Shown here in pieces: positions 1 through 11,900 of a stretch of DNA of 64,000 nt. The DNA is taken from assembly GCF_963678635.1 (NCBI RefSeq), contig NC_087062.1:13622670-13686669 (forward strand). The letters are read 5' to 3'. Every line of letters begins with the position of its first letter. Position 1 is the first letter of the stretch. This DNA is from Symsagittifera roscoffensis (taxonomy: Eukaryota > Xenacoelomorpha > Acoela > Convolutidae). The position numbers and the translations under genes were made by a program. The notes beneath the pieces are model-generated. The model was not told where the DNA came from. It saw only the letters and a program-made list of their open reading frames with translations, and searched no databases.

Positions 1-1
1 T

Positions 2-1390
2 AGACTCGGCAATAAAGGGAGTTTTAATGATCCAGATACGCCGTTTGAAGACTTGCGCGTCAAAGACGTACGTGATTTGTTGCGGCGTAGAACTGCGGCT
101 CCGATAGCTGAGAGTCGAATGCTAGAACGGAAAATGGAGTTCTCCGAGTCAGAGGATGATGAAGAATCGGAAGTTTCTGAAGTGAGTAAGTCAGAAAGTG
201 AAGAGGAAAATCCGATGACTTCGAAGTCGCAGAAAAAGATGAAAATGTATGCAGATGAATTGGCACAAAAAGTGAAAAGACACAGCACAAAGAAGGTACT
301 GAAACGTGGGGTCATAGAACCTGCCTCATTGAAGCAGACCCCGATACTTAAAGTTGAGATGGTCAATGAATACGCTGAACGGAATTTAAGGAGACTTGAA
401 GCAAAGAAAAGGGCAAAAGAAGTTGGAGATGAAATAAGCATTAGAAACAGACCGGGTGGGTTTGTGGACACGAGAGAACTGTTCAAAAAGGATATTGAAG
501 AGGCAGAGAAGGAAGTAGAACTGACGCCGGATGAGGGTCCAAGTAGGAAACAAAAACGCTTAGAAGATCCGCCGGAAAGGAAAAGGTCCGATTCCATAGA
601 AAAAGGTGATAATGTTCAAAGTCCTACGAAAATCCGCGACAAGGAAAAGAAGCAAAGCGAATCAACTTCACCAAAGAAACAGCCCACTGAGAAACCAATC
701 GAAGATGATAAACTAAATACAAAACTGCGAAAACCAGTCACAGAAAAAGAACCGGTTGTCAAACCTAAGAGCGCTGACATTTCGCGAAAAGGTACCGAAA
801 AGAAGAAACGTTCTAGAAGCCGAAGTCCAGTTAGGCGAACTGACGCAGATCGGTCTCGACGGAAGCCTGATGATAAGGTAAAAACAGTTAAAAATGATGA
901 TCGAGAGCGCCAATCAAAGGCCGAGACGAAGACTTCCGGAGCTGAAAAGCGCAAAACAGAAAATGCTTCCAGGAGTGATAAGATTTCAAACGGAAGATCT
1001 CGGGAAGAAAAACGAGGTAAAGAAGTTGATATCAGAAAACCAAAAGTCGAAAAGTCTCGCGAAGGTAGAGAAAAAGTTAGAGAATCGAGACGCGAAGATA
1101 AGAAGAAAGAAGATCAAATACGTGCAGAAAGAAAGAAACGTGAAAGAGAACTAGAACAGAAATTGAGAAAAGCAAAAGAAAAAACTCAGAAAAGTGTGGC
1201 TCCTGGAAAAGCAGTCAAAAAAAGGGTTCCAGAAAAACGAAGACAGAAAGGGAGATCTAGAAGTAGCTCTAGCTCCTCGGATTCCTCGACGACCTCAAGT
1301 AGCTCCTCAGGAGGATCCAGCTCATCGTCGTCAGGGTCATCTGGCTCATCTTCCGGATCATCTTCCAGCTCCAGTTCAGATTCAGATTAA
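2..1390 (+). CDS. Arg/Ser-rich nuclear protein, 3' part (5' end outside window)
   Basis: The reading frame is open from the left edge to a TAA at 1388-1390, so the N terminus lies outside the window. The visible 462 residues begin with a segment that looks folded (FNDPDTPFEDLRVKDVRDLL, then RRRTAAPIAESRMLERK). Next come an acidic Ser/Glu patch, a moderately conserved-looking stretch around residues 100-165 (including NRPGGFVDTRELFKKDIEEA), a long Lys/Glu/Arg-rich region with an RS-type block (RSRSRSPVRR), a charged helical segment, and a C-terminal tail that is almost all Ser with Gly and Asp. This layout is usual for pre-mRNA splicing or mRNP proteins of nuclear speckles, so a nuclear RNA-processing role is an inference. 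I do not recognise the family. The next gene starts 214 bp downstream on the same strand. Confidence 0.8.
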   Translation, partial: RLGNKGSFNDPDTPFEDLRVKDVRDLLRRRTAAPIAESRMLERKMEFSESEDDEESEVSEVSKSESEEENPMTSKSQKKMKMYADELAQKVKRHSTKKVLKRGVIEPASLKQTPILKVEMVNEYAERNLRRLEAKKRAKEVGDEISIRNRPGGFVDTRELFKKDIEEAEKEVELTPDEGPSRKQKRLEDPPERKRSDSIEKGDNVQSPTKIRDKEKKQSESTSPKKQPTEKPIEDDKLNTKLRKPVTEKEPVVKPKSADISRKGTEKKKRSRSRSPVRRTDADRSRRKPDDKVKTVKNDDRERQSKAETKTSGAEKRKTENASRSDKISNGRSREEKRGKEVDIRKPKVEKSREGREKVRESRREDKKKEDQIRAERKKRERELEQKLRKAKEKTQKSVAPGKAVKKRVPEKRRQKGRSRSSSSSSDSSTTSSSSSGGSSSSSSGSSGSSSGSSSSSSSDSD

Positions 1391-1604
1391 ACTAAGAAAG
1401 TACATTTAATATAATTCAGTGATTTTTGCAAACTACTAATGAGGTTTTCCCCAAGTTGTCTTTGTTGTACATATAAATCATTATAATTAGATTTTCTGAG
1501 TTTTCATTTTGATGGCCTAGTTAAAGGTGTTAAGAAATGCGCGATAATTTTTAAGCTCGACACTGTTTGCTCAACCAACAAGAAAGATTTTTCAGATTTG
1601 AAGA
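1391..1604 (+). promoter_or_regulatory. Short intergenic gap with AG acceptor before the next start
   Basis: Only 214 bp separate the stop of the RS-rich gene from the ATG of the USP-like gene. The gap ends in a T-rich tract and a TTTTTCAG at 1588-1595, 10 nt before the ATG at 1605. That AG could be the acceptor of a 5'UTR intron or a trans-splice site. No canonical AATAAA is visible in the gap; AT-rich variants occur near 1405-1415 and 1472-1480. The arrangement is compatible with a two-gene operon, but this is inference. Confidence 0.35.
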
Positions 1605-4013
1605 ATGATCCGAGAGTTTGTCGTGGACGCTCTTTCGTTCATGTTTGTCGAAGGAGTCTTCAAACAACTTCTGAAATCAGCTGAAAATGAAAATTCGACC
1701 TTCAAGAAAGATCTGTGGCTGAAAGAGTTTTATGTCTTGTCTATCATTACCTTTTTGTATCTTTGTTTTGACCACACCCCTTATTTTTTGTTTTTGATGA
1801 CCGCTGCTACTTATTTGTTTACTCAATACAGTCGATCATTGGATGAAATATCGTGTGATAACTGCTTGGCTTACGCAAATGAATGTTCCTGCAAGATTCC
1901 AGGAAATATATCGTTTCGCTCGCCTTTGGCTACAATCCCTCCGAACAATAGAGGCAGATTGAGCTCTATTCCAAATCGAATGAGATTCGAAGCCGGCAAC
2001 GTCGCTACACCGCCTAGAAGTTTAAACGCTGATAATTTGGTTGGTAAAATGACACCTTTTGACGCTTTCAAAGGTAATTTAAGGGCCAATGGTATGGCAA
2101 CTTCGACGCCTAGACCAAGATCAAGCCCAAACTTGATGAACTCTCCGACTAAAAACCAGATCGCTTGGCAGACAAAAATAGTCCGGCTGGTAACTGTTAT
2201 TCACTATTTTGTAGAAAAATTGTTGAAGTTGATCTCCAGGAACTGTTTGAGACTCCGAGAATTTATTGAAAAACAATGGAAACCGCCGATTGTTGAAGCA
2301 CACGTTTCAATGAAAACACAGACCTCAATCAGTGCAATAAAATCAGCCTTGCTCCTCACCATTTCAGCAATTAAAGGCAGCGAATACTTGGAAAAACCCC
2401 TGGATAACAATAACGTGGATTTTTCTAGCGAGAAAAACTCAAAGATGCGCATCATTTTGAAGTTTGTATTTGCGAAAGTTTGTTATGTGTTCAAAATCAG
2501 CGATAACGACGGAGTCTCAAACATGCGCGAAGTCATGAAAACGGTTTTCAGCAGTTCGAATTTTTCCAAGGAATCGAACCTTTCGTACCTAGTTGACAAC
2601 TTTGGTGACAGTTTTGACGTCAACGATGAGATAGTTGACATAAAGCTGAAAGTCTCGTTTGAATCGCTTTTGAAACAGTTTTTGGGCAAAGTTGACGAAA
2701 GTACGAGAAAAAGGAGCGCAAACGAGGAAACGAAATCGCTTGAGTTGAGGCTTCAAATGAAATCTGTTGCAAAGCAGTGTCAAGAAGACTTAGAAAATTG
2801 TGATGGAATCTTTGGAGGCAATTACTACTTCTTATTGGGCAAACTGTCCATGGCGCATTGGATTTTACAGCAAGCTAAACAGGGCGCATCCTCACTAGTT
2901 TCGACCAGTTTTGAGGGTCAACTAGCCGAAACAATGTTTTGCTCCTCTTGCGACAGCTTTGCGTATAATTTCAAAAAGTTCTCAATTTTGGATTTGGATA
3001 TTTTGGTGGCACCTTCTAATCAAGCTAGAAAGTAAGAAATTATTTTGTGTAATTTTTTTGTCTTTGTCAATTATTATTTTTCATAAATGTTCAAAGTAGT
3101 CGTTGTTGTGACTAAACACACGAAACTTGTGAAATGAATATCAGTTTCATCTTTTCTGGTGGAAATGGAAAAGATCAAAATTGACCTGGTTTTTGACAAT
3201 TAAGCTGCTTTTTGACAATTAAGCCGGATGTATAAAGTTATTTTCTTGCTATTTGAGTTCAAGGAATGTTTTCCTAGCTACAATAATTGAATCTGGTTTA
3301 GAATTACTACAATAGAAGACTGTCTTCAGTTCTTGGTGAGCAAAAAACGAGTGAAGAAGTCTAGGAGCTTCCAATGCGTGTGTTATGATGAATTCATTCA
3401 ACAGCACTGTCCAGTTTCGTCTGGAGCACAACATCAAGCAGCTTCTGACCAATATTTCTCGCTGGCGCCACGACAGGTCTCATTCGCAGACGAAAACGAA
3501 GTGTATTCGGGTAGTGGCGACGCTCTTACAGCAAATAAAGCTAAAGAACCCTCACCGAAGATTCTTTCGTCGTTCACACACTACTCAAGGATGCATTTCG
3601 CACAGTTGCCCCAGTACTTGATACTTAATCTAAACCGTTTCGCGCCCGATGAGAAGACTGGAAAAATAGTGAAGACAATCAACCAGTTGATGGTCAACAA
3701 AAGTGGCCTGGATTTGTATCCCATGACAACCGCGAGGCAAAGCAAAGAGGAATACCCGGGCATAGACGTAGTTCCAGAAGAGTTCAAGTACTCACTTAGT
3801 TTCATCATAGCTCATAGTGGGTATACCTTTGATGACGGCGAGTACATTTCGTACATGAAGGTGTCGAATTCAATGGACACCCAGAGCAGTCGAGAGCCAC
3901 TTTGGCTGAAAATAACATCGACAGATGTACAGAAAATAAGTATAGCTGCAGAGGTCAATTCTAAGTTTGTGCGTGAAAATGCTGTTGTTGTTGTGTATGA
4001 GAAACTGATTTAG
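1605..4013 (+). CDS. Membrane-anchored USP-fold protein, USP30-like, probably catalytically dead
   Basis: I read two exons, 1605-3031 and 3302-4013, joined by a 270-bp GT-AG intron (donor GTAAGA, acceptor GGTTTAG). They total 2139 nt, 712 residues. Residues ~43-75 form one or two hydrophobic membrane segments. A Ser/Pro-rich linker follows, then a divergent ubiquitin-specific-protease core: FGGNYYFLLGKL matches the box that normally reads QDAHEF, FEGQLAETMFCSSCDSF matches the first zinc-ribbon arm, TTIEDCLQFL spans the intron junction, and LPQYLILNLNRF and the C-terminal YSLSFIIAHSGYTFDDGEYI follow. N-terminal membrane anchoring plus a VYEKLI ending resembles USP30, the mitochondrial outer-membrane deubiquitinase. 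The GNTC cysteine box is not recognisable, the best alignment placing Ser there, and the GHY histidine is Glu. It is probably a ubiquitin-binding pseudoprotease. The USP fold is fairly sure; USP30 orthology is tentative. Confidence 0.65.
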
Positions 4014-4320
4014 CAATGTTTGGTGTCTGTTAATAGTTCTTCTAAATTAATTGCCATGTGACGTAATCCAAAATATTCTATAGTTTGGGAAAGGATTGTT
4101 TGGCTTAGTTAAAGACATTTAAAGCTGTTTTTACACTTGCAGGCTGCTAGAATCAGGTGATAGTTTCCAGTTATTTTTCTCCCTTTGAACCGTATCAATC
4201 TATCGTAGAAACATTTGAAGTGGAAAAAATTTTTCATCGTTGAAATGAGAATTAAATGGAGTGTGAATAGGCAAAACTGCAAACCAGTTTTTCTTGACAT
4301 TTCGTCATTCTCAAATTATT

Positions 4321-4935
4321 GTTTCGACCCTTGGAAATGGGGAGGAACTTTGTATTCGGGTGTGTTTCAGTTTTTTTCTTTTTGTTTTCAACGCAAAATC
4401 AGGTACCACAAATAGTCATCGGACTGGGTTGAGTGACATATCCTATTGAAGCCCTGTTAGTTGTTATTCGAACAACATTAAAAAAACTTTAAAGAAAATT
4501 TCAGTGTCGAGATGAACCGGTGTGAAATTTTTGATTTTTGGTCTAATTAGTAAGGTAGTTAGTAATTGCAGAGCTTATTTAAGCTTAATTTAAGCCGCGA
4601 AAACTTAGTTTTACTCAAGTAAAGGTAGTTTTTGCAGTTTTTTTTGTGCGATTTTGGGAATCAAAAACTTGAAAATTGAAAAAATTGCCGCAAAAAATGT
4701 TGAAAACGTTTGAATTTTTTTTCTAGTCATTATTCTTCAAAAACTGTTTTTCAATTGACCTTTTTTACTATGACTCTCAAATATGCCTAAGTTCTATTAT
4801 TTCGTTCAGATTTTTTTAGCACAACATGCAGAAAAAAAAACGAGACCAATTTGAGAAAACATTTTTGTATTTTATAAGACTGGTGGGAACATTCTGTGCT
4901 ACTTGCACAGTAAACGGCTATTCTTGTTATCTATT
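4321..4935 (+). repeat. Dispersed repeat family C, copy 1
   Basis: The segment from GGGGAGGAACTTTGTATTCG to the TACTTGCACAG / CGGCTATTCTTG block recurs, diverged, at about 41610-42375 and 49505-49960. Shared blocks are GCAAAATCAGGTACCACAAA, the AAAGCCCT...TTCGAAC segment, the CAGTGTCGAGA segment and the 3' CTTGCACAG block. I found no coding capacity and no obvious terminal inverted repeats, so it may be non-autonomous or a fragment. Confidence 0.6.
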
Positions 4936-5379
4936 GATCCTGTTTTCTCAAATTGTGTTAAAAAATGTTAAATCGGAATATAGGTTTTTCCAGATTAATA
5001 ACTTGTTTAACAGAATCACTTGTTAAAATTTATTCAAATTGGAAATATTGCTCTAATTCTTGGCCTATTTATTGTCTGCTTATGTTTTGTCGGCTTAGTT
5101 GCCACATCGTAAAATTGATTTTTTAAAGTGTAGTTGCTGTTATTGCTATGAAAAACTCCTGCAATTTGTAATTTTACTTATCTTCGTATGTTTTCGCATG
5201 GAACTAATTTGGGGTCATTTCAAGGGAAGGGAAGCGTTTTAATCAGGAGATAAAACATGATACCAGAAGTTTCGAATTTTTTTAATTTGTCGTTTTTTTA
5301 AGGCTCTTTCAATTTTATGCACATAGTTGCGTTCTTTTTCTGTCTGCTAGTTATAAATTCAATCAACCATCCGGTACAT

Positions 5380-5700
5380 CTGTCGTAGAGGTAACACATT
5401 TGCTTAAGACAGCAAAGGCTTGTGGTTTGAATCCGACCAGTCCTGTTTTTAATGCAAACTTGAGTTTTTGTTATTTTTCGGACTATCGTCCGTCTGTTTG
5501 TTTTTGTCGGCTTAGTTCCCGTAACCCAATTTATTTTGAAGCTTCAACTTTCTTCAATGTTGCTGTAACAGCCGTGCTTGACGTCAAAGCCCAGGATTCC
5601 AGTCCGGACTTTTTTTGCAAACTGAAAATTTTCTGCCTAGGCTTATTTAGCTTTTTGTTTTTCTTTCTGCTTATTCTTGCCGGCTTAGTTAACCGCAGAA
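5380..5700 (+). repeat. tRNA-like SINE, family S1, copy 1
   Basis: A head containing a B-box-like GGTTTGAATCCGACC is followed by a body with blocks of the type GTCGGCTTAGTT spaced by T-rich sequence. The same head plus body recurs at about 8540-8700, 9590-9740 and 34830-35000, and the body alone at about 5040-5110. The B box plus repetition suggests an RNA polymerase III-derived SINE; I cannot define the element ends. Confidence 0.5.
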
Positions 5701-5985
5701 AAGCTTTTTTGAAAGTTCGGCTTTTTTTCTAGCATTTCGAAAACTCTTTTTTGTTTGCGTTGTTTAATGGTCAATTCACGTGTTTTTGACGGTCTTCAAT
5801 AATGGGATCGTGTTTTAATTTTGGAAACTATGATATTTGAAGAAAACTTTTTTATTGCAAGTCTTTGTTTTACAGCTAAAAACAAGAGCCTCTAACAGTT
5901 CAGCCGGCATTTTAATCTCTTGATCGGTCTCAAAAAGTATATTTTTTGAAAAAATTATTTCTTAACTTGGATTCAGATAGATGAA

Positions 5986-8900
5986 ATGAGCAGAGGAGAT
6001 GGTAGAGGATCAAACACGAGCAGCGCGGGCACCGGGGCTACGACGTCGGTGGGGGTATTTGGGACGAGGGGAGGCAGTCGGAAGGACCAGTCCTCCAGCA
6101 TGCGTATCAAAGCATTCCCAATGAACATGGACGACCAGCTGGTAGACAACATCTGGAAGCTACTCCGCGACTCCATCATCGAAATCCAGAAGAAAAACAA
6201 CTCCGGATTGAGTTTTGAGGAGCTATACAGGAATGCGTACACTATGGTGCTACACAAGCATGGAGTGAAGTTGTACAATGGACTGCAGGAGACTGTTATC
6301 CAGCATCTAAGAGACAACGTAAGTTGATGCTCCTTCCGAGCACCTATCATCGATGCAAGCTGACGTCGATTCCAAAAATTAGCATAATCTTATGATTAAG
6401 CAAGAATATCCAGTTAATGTTCCGACCACCGCCATTATTTATATTAAAAAAATGTAAGTTAGGAAAATCCTAACTTTTTTCCTAGTAAACGGCCGATAGA
6501 ATTATGTAGAAGAGCTGCAATATTGCGAGATGATTCGGGAAAGTTCAGTCCAATTTTTCTCGATCGAGATAACTTTTTTTTTAAATTTCTAAGAGTAATA
6601 AACGTAGGGACTCTTATATAGGCCTTGGTGACTATGTTTTTTTTGTTTTAACTTTGTTCACGCATAATTTTGATTTTTCGCGGCTTGATTTTCGGTTACT
6701 TTTTCAGTGCTCTTCATTTCTTTCCTTAAAATGAAAGTAAACTCCAGTATCGAATAGCAAAAATGTAAAGGTCACGAAAAACGAGATGGACTTCTAATTT
6801 CGAAAATAGAAATTAATTATCAGATTTCCCTGCGAAGTAAAAGTTTTACCTATTGATCCAGTTTTCTCAAATTGGGTTATAATCATCAAAAAAGTGTCAA
6901 TCATAAATTGTTTTACAATTTCAAAGAGCTTGAAGGCCAACTAATTTTTCATTCGAAGTTTAAGATTTTTGAAAAAAAAGTCGATTTTTTTTTCCAGTTT
7001 CCCTGCGTTCATTAATCTTTTCCAACTGTCAGTTGGCTATGTGTTGCCATTCCAATTACGACTAACAGTCCTGTATCATGATACCACACTTAATTTCGTC
7101 AATTTTTTGAGGTACCTACAAAGGGTTTTACAAATTACCCTACGAGGTCTGAACAAAACATGATAGCATCAGATATTTCAGCTGTTTTTCATAATTTGGA
7201 GCTCTATGCAAAGTTGGAATGGTTTGAAAAACATTTTGTATGCTTGAACTATGTTATTGTTTCCTCTTGTCTCAGTTTTGATCTGATTTTTTAAGGTTAT
7301 TTACTTTACATACGAGTTGAGCTCAGTAGTGCCTCCCTTTTTTAAGCCGTTTAAACAGAGCTATGCATGCGCTTCTTGGTTATTGCCTACGGAATATATC
7401 CTAGTTTCCAACCCTCACAAAAAAAGAGAAAAAGTTAGAGTCGGCTTTGAATTGACCATATTTCATAAAAGGCAAAGACAATTATCTCGTCAACTTGGTT
7501 GGGCTATCTGTACCCCGTTGTTATTTCCTTTGTTCGGAAAGTTGATTTTGTTCTTGTTTGATGTACTGCAGGTGCTGCCAGAGGTGAAGACTGCAATCAA
7601 TCACAATTTCCTGTCAGTGTTAAACGTAGCCTGGCAGGACCATACAACTGCCATGGTCATGATCAGAGACATACTCATGTACATGGACAGGGCATACGTG
7701 CAACAGAACAAGCTGGAGAATGTGTACAATCTGGGACTGATTCTGTTCAGAGAGCAGATTTTAAAGGAGGAAGCGGTCAAGAAACATCTAAGGGAGACGC
7801 TGATGCTAAGCATAGAGCGAGAAAGGAGGGGCGAAATGATAGATAGGTTTGCTATCCAATGCCTGGTCTTTTATCTTTTTTCCTTAAAGGTACTCTTAAA
7901 AGAGTAGAATGGTTATCTTTCGCTCTTTTAGTTGCATGTTTCTAGTCTTCTTACTCCTTTTTGTTGTTGAAGATTTGATGCTAGCTTTGGTTTCACTGTT
8001 CTATAGCTTCTTATAACGCGAGCTTCTTTTAGCGAGATTGTTTTGTTTCAGAGCGGCCATTAAGAACGCCTGCACTATTCTGATGAATGTCGGCATCTAC
8101 GACACTAAATTCTACGAAGACTACTTCGAGATTCATTTCCTCAAACAGTCCAAACAGTTTTATCAGGTAAGCAAACGTGAAATTTCGAGACAAAAAAAAC
8201 GACCTTGAGTCGCAAAAGAGCTTCGCTCAACAAAATAATTCAGTCTGGAATGTGGGGAAATAATAGAAAAGAACTATGCTTATGTAGGCTGCAAAGCCTT
8301 TCGTAGATCCTCTGCGAATCGCAGAAGCGAAAATTATTATTATAAGCAATGTAGTCAAGTTTTCCCATAAAGTTTATCTCTACCTAGCCAGAAAATTTAC
8401 CATTGCGATTAGCAAGGTAATTGCTACCGGGTGCTCATCTTTTTCCCGTTAAAAACTTTCGTTCACTGAATTGATCAGTGTGCATTATTTGCATAAAAAA
8501 TTTTTGCTTCTTCTTTTAACCGCTCTATGTAGGGTTTAAGCATGTGCATGGTACGAAAAATGTCTAGGTCGTGAGTCCGGTGCCAAGGACCCCTTTTTTG
8601 TAATTGAAAGTTTTCTGTTGGGAGAATTTAGGTTATCGTGTCATTTTTGTCTGCTTTTTTGTCGGCTTAAGTTCATGTGAATTAAATTCTTGATAGCTTA
8701 ATTTTTCTCTTCGATTTACTCTTAGTCACAAGAAGGCAATAAATGGATCGTTACGTTTTAAACTATCTTAAATTATAACTTTATTTAATCCAAATAATTT
8801 TGAGAAAACAACATGTTTTTTTTTTAGTTTTTCACAAGTGATTTCATCGACTGTGTTTTGAGTTATTCTAATAGTGGTTTTTCAAATGTTTTTTCAGTTA

Positions 8901-11900
8901 GCATATAAATTTGTGGCGCACATGGTGGCGTTTAAGAATGCCAAAGTACAAGAGGTTTGAAAAAAACGGGTTGTTTTAGAACTCAATGTAGCCAACATTC
9001 AGAGTGGCAATTAAAACTGGCGTATGGACTATTTTGGCGGCAAAAATATGTAAAAAGAAAACAGTTTTGCTGCTTTTGACGCCAAAAAGTCTCTTCAATT
9101 AATACTTTCTTTCGGGAGCGATCTTTCAGCAGAACATGGCGTCAAAAATGGGTTTTTAGAGGACCAGCATTTTATAACTGGCGCATAATTGATTGATAGG
9201 CGTAAAAAGCTCTGGGTTGAGCTTCCCTGCTTACTACACAGTTAGTTCCCGCGTGTTCAGTATAATTGAAAACAGATCTTTTTTGAAAACAAAAAAATAA
9301 AAACTAGCGTCCACCGCTCATTTACCCACTCAATACAAGATGAGTTCATACGTAATTTTGTAGAGTTTACTAGAACGAATTTTTATTTTTCTTTTTTGGA
9401 CAAATTTGAATGGTTTGTGTGCTGAAGTTAAAAAACTTCCGCTGCTCTCAGACTTTGGGTTGCCACTTTCATTATTGCCTGTCAGTTTCCAGGGTTTAAT
9501 TATTTCTTTCCGGTGAACAGCTTAATAAACAAAATCAGTTGAATTATTTGGTAGTTTGGTTCATAATATTCGCAAAGTTTTTAGGTTTTCCCGACTATTC
9601 GGTCGCGAGAGAATGACTACAGCCGGAATGGCAAATGCCCTTTAATCGAAACTGGTCAGAACCAGTTTTTCATTTGTCGGCCTATTGTTTTTCTGCTTAT
9701 ATTTTGTCTGCTTAGGTGCCAAAGATTTTTGTGCTGTAAGCAGTTTTGATTGTAACTGAAAGTGTTTTAAGTTTTTTTTCAGGAATTTGTAATTTCGCTG
9801 AACCTGATTTTTGGAGTTTTTTGCCTTTGTTTTTTTTCGTTAAACGCTTTATTAGTATCAGAGCCTCAGATGGGTTTCTCATAGCATTCAGATTGAGCGC
9901 CGATTTTGAATGGAAAGTTCAGTTAAATACACTATGCACCAACTCATTATTACCTGGGATCTAATTGTATCTCAACTCGTGGACAAATATAAATTCATTT
10001 TTTTTGTCATGATGCTTTTGTTAAAGGGCAGAAGATTATTCTAGCTCAATATATTTAGAAACCTTGAATCTCTATTAGTTAATGAGTACAACTTAATTTT
10101 TTTTAGCAAAAAGCAGGGGAATAGGTTAATTTAACCGAAGTCGTGGTTTTATAAACGAATGTTTTGGAGGAAAACAAAGAATATAGATGTTCATTCCGGT
10201 TTCTACTATTCAAAGATCTCAGACAAATAGATCATAAACATATACTTCATGGACAGTCAAAATTATATCAAAATATAATTTTGATTCAAGTCTTTAATTT
10301 TTTTTTGAAAAATATTAGATTTTTTTCCGCTGGTACATTAGAACTTGATTCAAAATTGATGAAGTTTTACCATCGTACACGAGCAAGTCATACTGTAATT
10401 TGGGCTTTATGTTAGCATTATAGTAATTTAGTAGAACAGATTTCGGAACACAATGCCTCATTTTTGAAACAACACCGCGATGCTTCCCTAATTTCGTTTT
10501 TAGTTTTGGATTTGACGAATAAATGTCAGCTTGTAATCATTATCACGCCTAATCAATAATAATTAGTATTAAGCCTAAGTACTTACACAGCGTCTTGGGA
10601 TTGTAAACAATATCATCAATAAAATATGAAGGCTAGCATCAATTCTACTTTTTTGAAAGCTGATTAGTGGTTAATTTATTTGATTTCATCCAAGCCGAAA
10701 TTTTTGTTAGATTATGCTAAAAGGAAATGAAAACTTGTGCTACCTTATGCTACATTTGTATCATCAGCCATTTGAAAAACGTTTGAACTCGATGCAGCAT
10801 GGTGCAAATGATTTATAAAACTAAGAAGAGGCGGATCTAAAACGGAACCCTGCAGAACGCCGTTGGTTACTGGTAACCAATCGGACGAGCAGTTGTTTGC
10901 ATGAACACATTGGAACCTTTGAGACGTTTATCTATTAAAGCAAGAAAGACAACTACCCCAGACACCATAATTTACAAGTTTATTCAACAGAATTCTGATA
11001 AAGAGTATCAAATGCTTTTTTTTTATCAACAAAGAAACTGCATATGATTTTTTGTCTTTACACATTCATATTATTTCAGTAAATTCAGCTAAGAAGGCTC
11101 ATAAATGATTTTAAAGTTCTCAAGACAATCAATTGCACAACAGAGAGTGCATGATTTTATCGAATACTTTGTCACAGCTACTCTAAAGAGCCATGGGACG
11201 GTGGTTGTTAAAATCTAACTTACTCTCAGGTTTATATAGTGGCAAAAATTTAGCATATTCAAGCGCCGGAGAAATGTACCTTTTTAATTGATGCGTTGAT
11301 TAGATATGGTGAATATGGAGCAAAGAAAAAACAGCTTTTAATTAGTATTATATTACTTGTTTCATCAATGCCGCAAGAGCGCTATGGCTTGAGACTATTT
11401 TCGACATTTGAAGTCTCAGTGTTTGAGCAATTGAAAAGGCGCAATGATTGACTGGCACTTGTAGTTTGAACGATAGCATCAGCTTCTTCCGTTTTGCTAG
11501 CAAGTGTTGCTCCGATTGAAACGAGGTTTCATTGAAAGCAGTCGAAATAACATTTGGATCTGAAGTACTTACTCCGTCTTGTTGCAGAGCAGAAATTTCA
11601 TCGCTTCGTTTTTGATTTTTTTTTCTTTCATTTATTTGTTTTGAAACTAGTCTCGAGTCTCCAATACAATTTTTGAGTTTGTCAAAATAATAATCTCTTT
11701 TCTCGCTTTTTTTATAAGGAGCTTTTCCATGTAAAACGTTATTTTTCTTCTCAATATTATTAGAATGAAGTTTTCATGACTAATGCAGTTTGTTACGTTT
11801 TAATATAGCAATTTGTCTTTTTTTGTAAACTAAGGCGCACTCAATTTGGTATCTTTTGCAGTTGATTTTCTAATCGGATCAAATTTTAATAAAATTTATT

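Larger units (their letters stand above)
4014..5985 (+). other. Intergenic region upstream of Cul3 with two dispersed repeats
   Basis: No coding region is supported here. The segment holds a copy of a dispersed repeat (about 4321-4935) that recurs at 41.6 and 49.5 kb, and SINE-like sequence at about 5030-5110 and 5380-5700. The Cul3 promoter must lie here or further upstream, but no TATA box or initiator can be assigned. It ends in an AG at 5975-5976, 9 nt before the Cul3 ATG. Confidence 0.5.

Noticed and set aside
616-954. Minus-strand frames opposite the RS-rich gene
   Set aside because: They are shadows of a biased Lys/Glu/Ser coding sequence; the plus strand explains the composition.
3249-3452. 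Minus-strand frame over the USP exon 2 boundary
   Set aside because: The plus strand carries conserved USP motifs across the same region.
7317-7571. Open frame upstream of Cul3 exon 2 as coding
   Set aside because: It is intron read-through ahead of the CTGCAG acceptor; the residues have no similarity to cullins.
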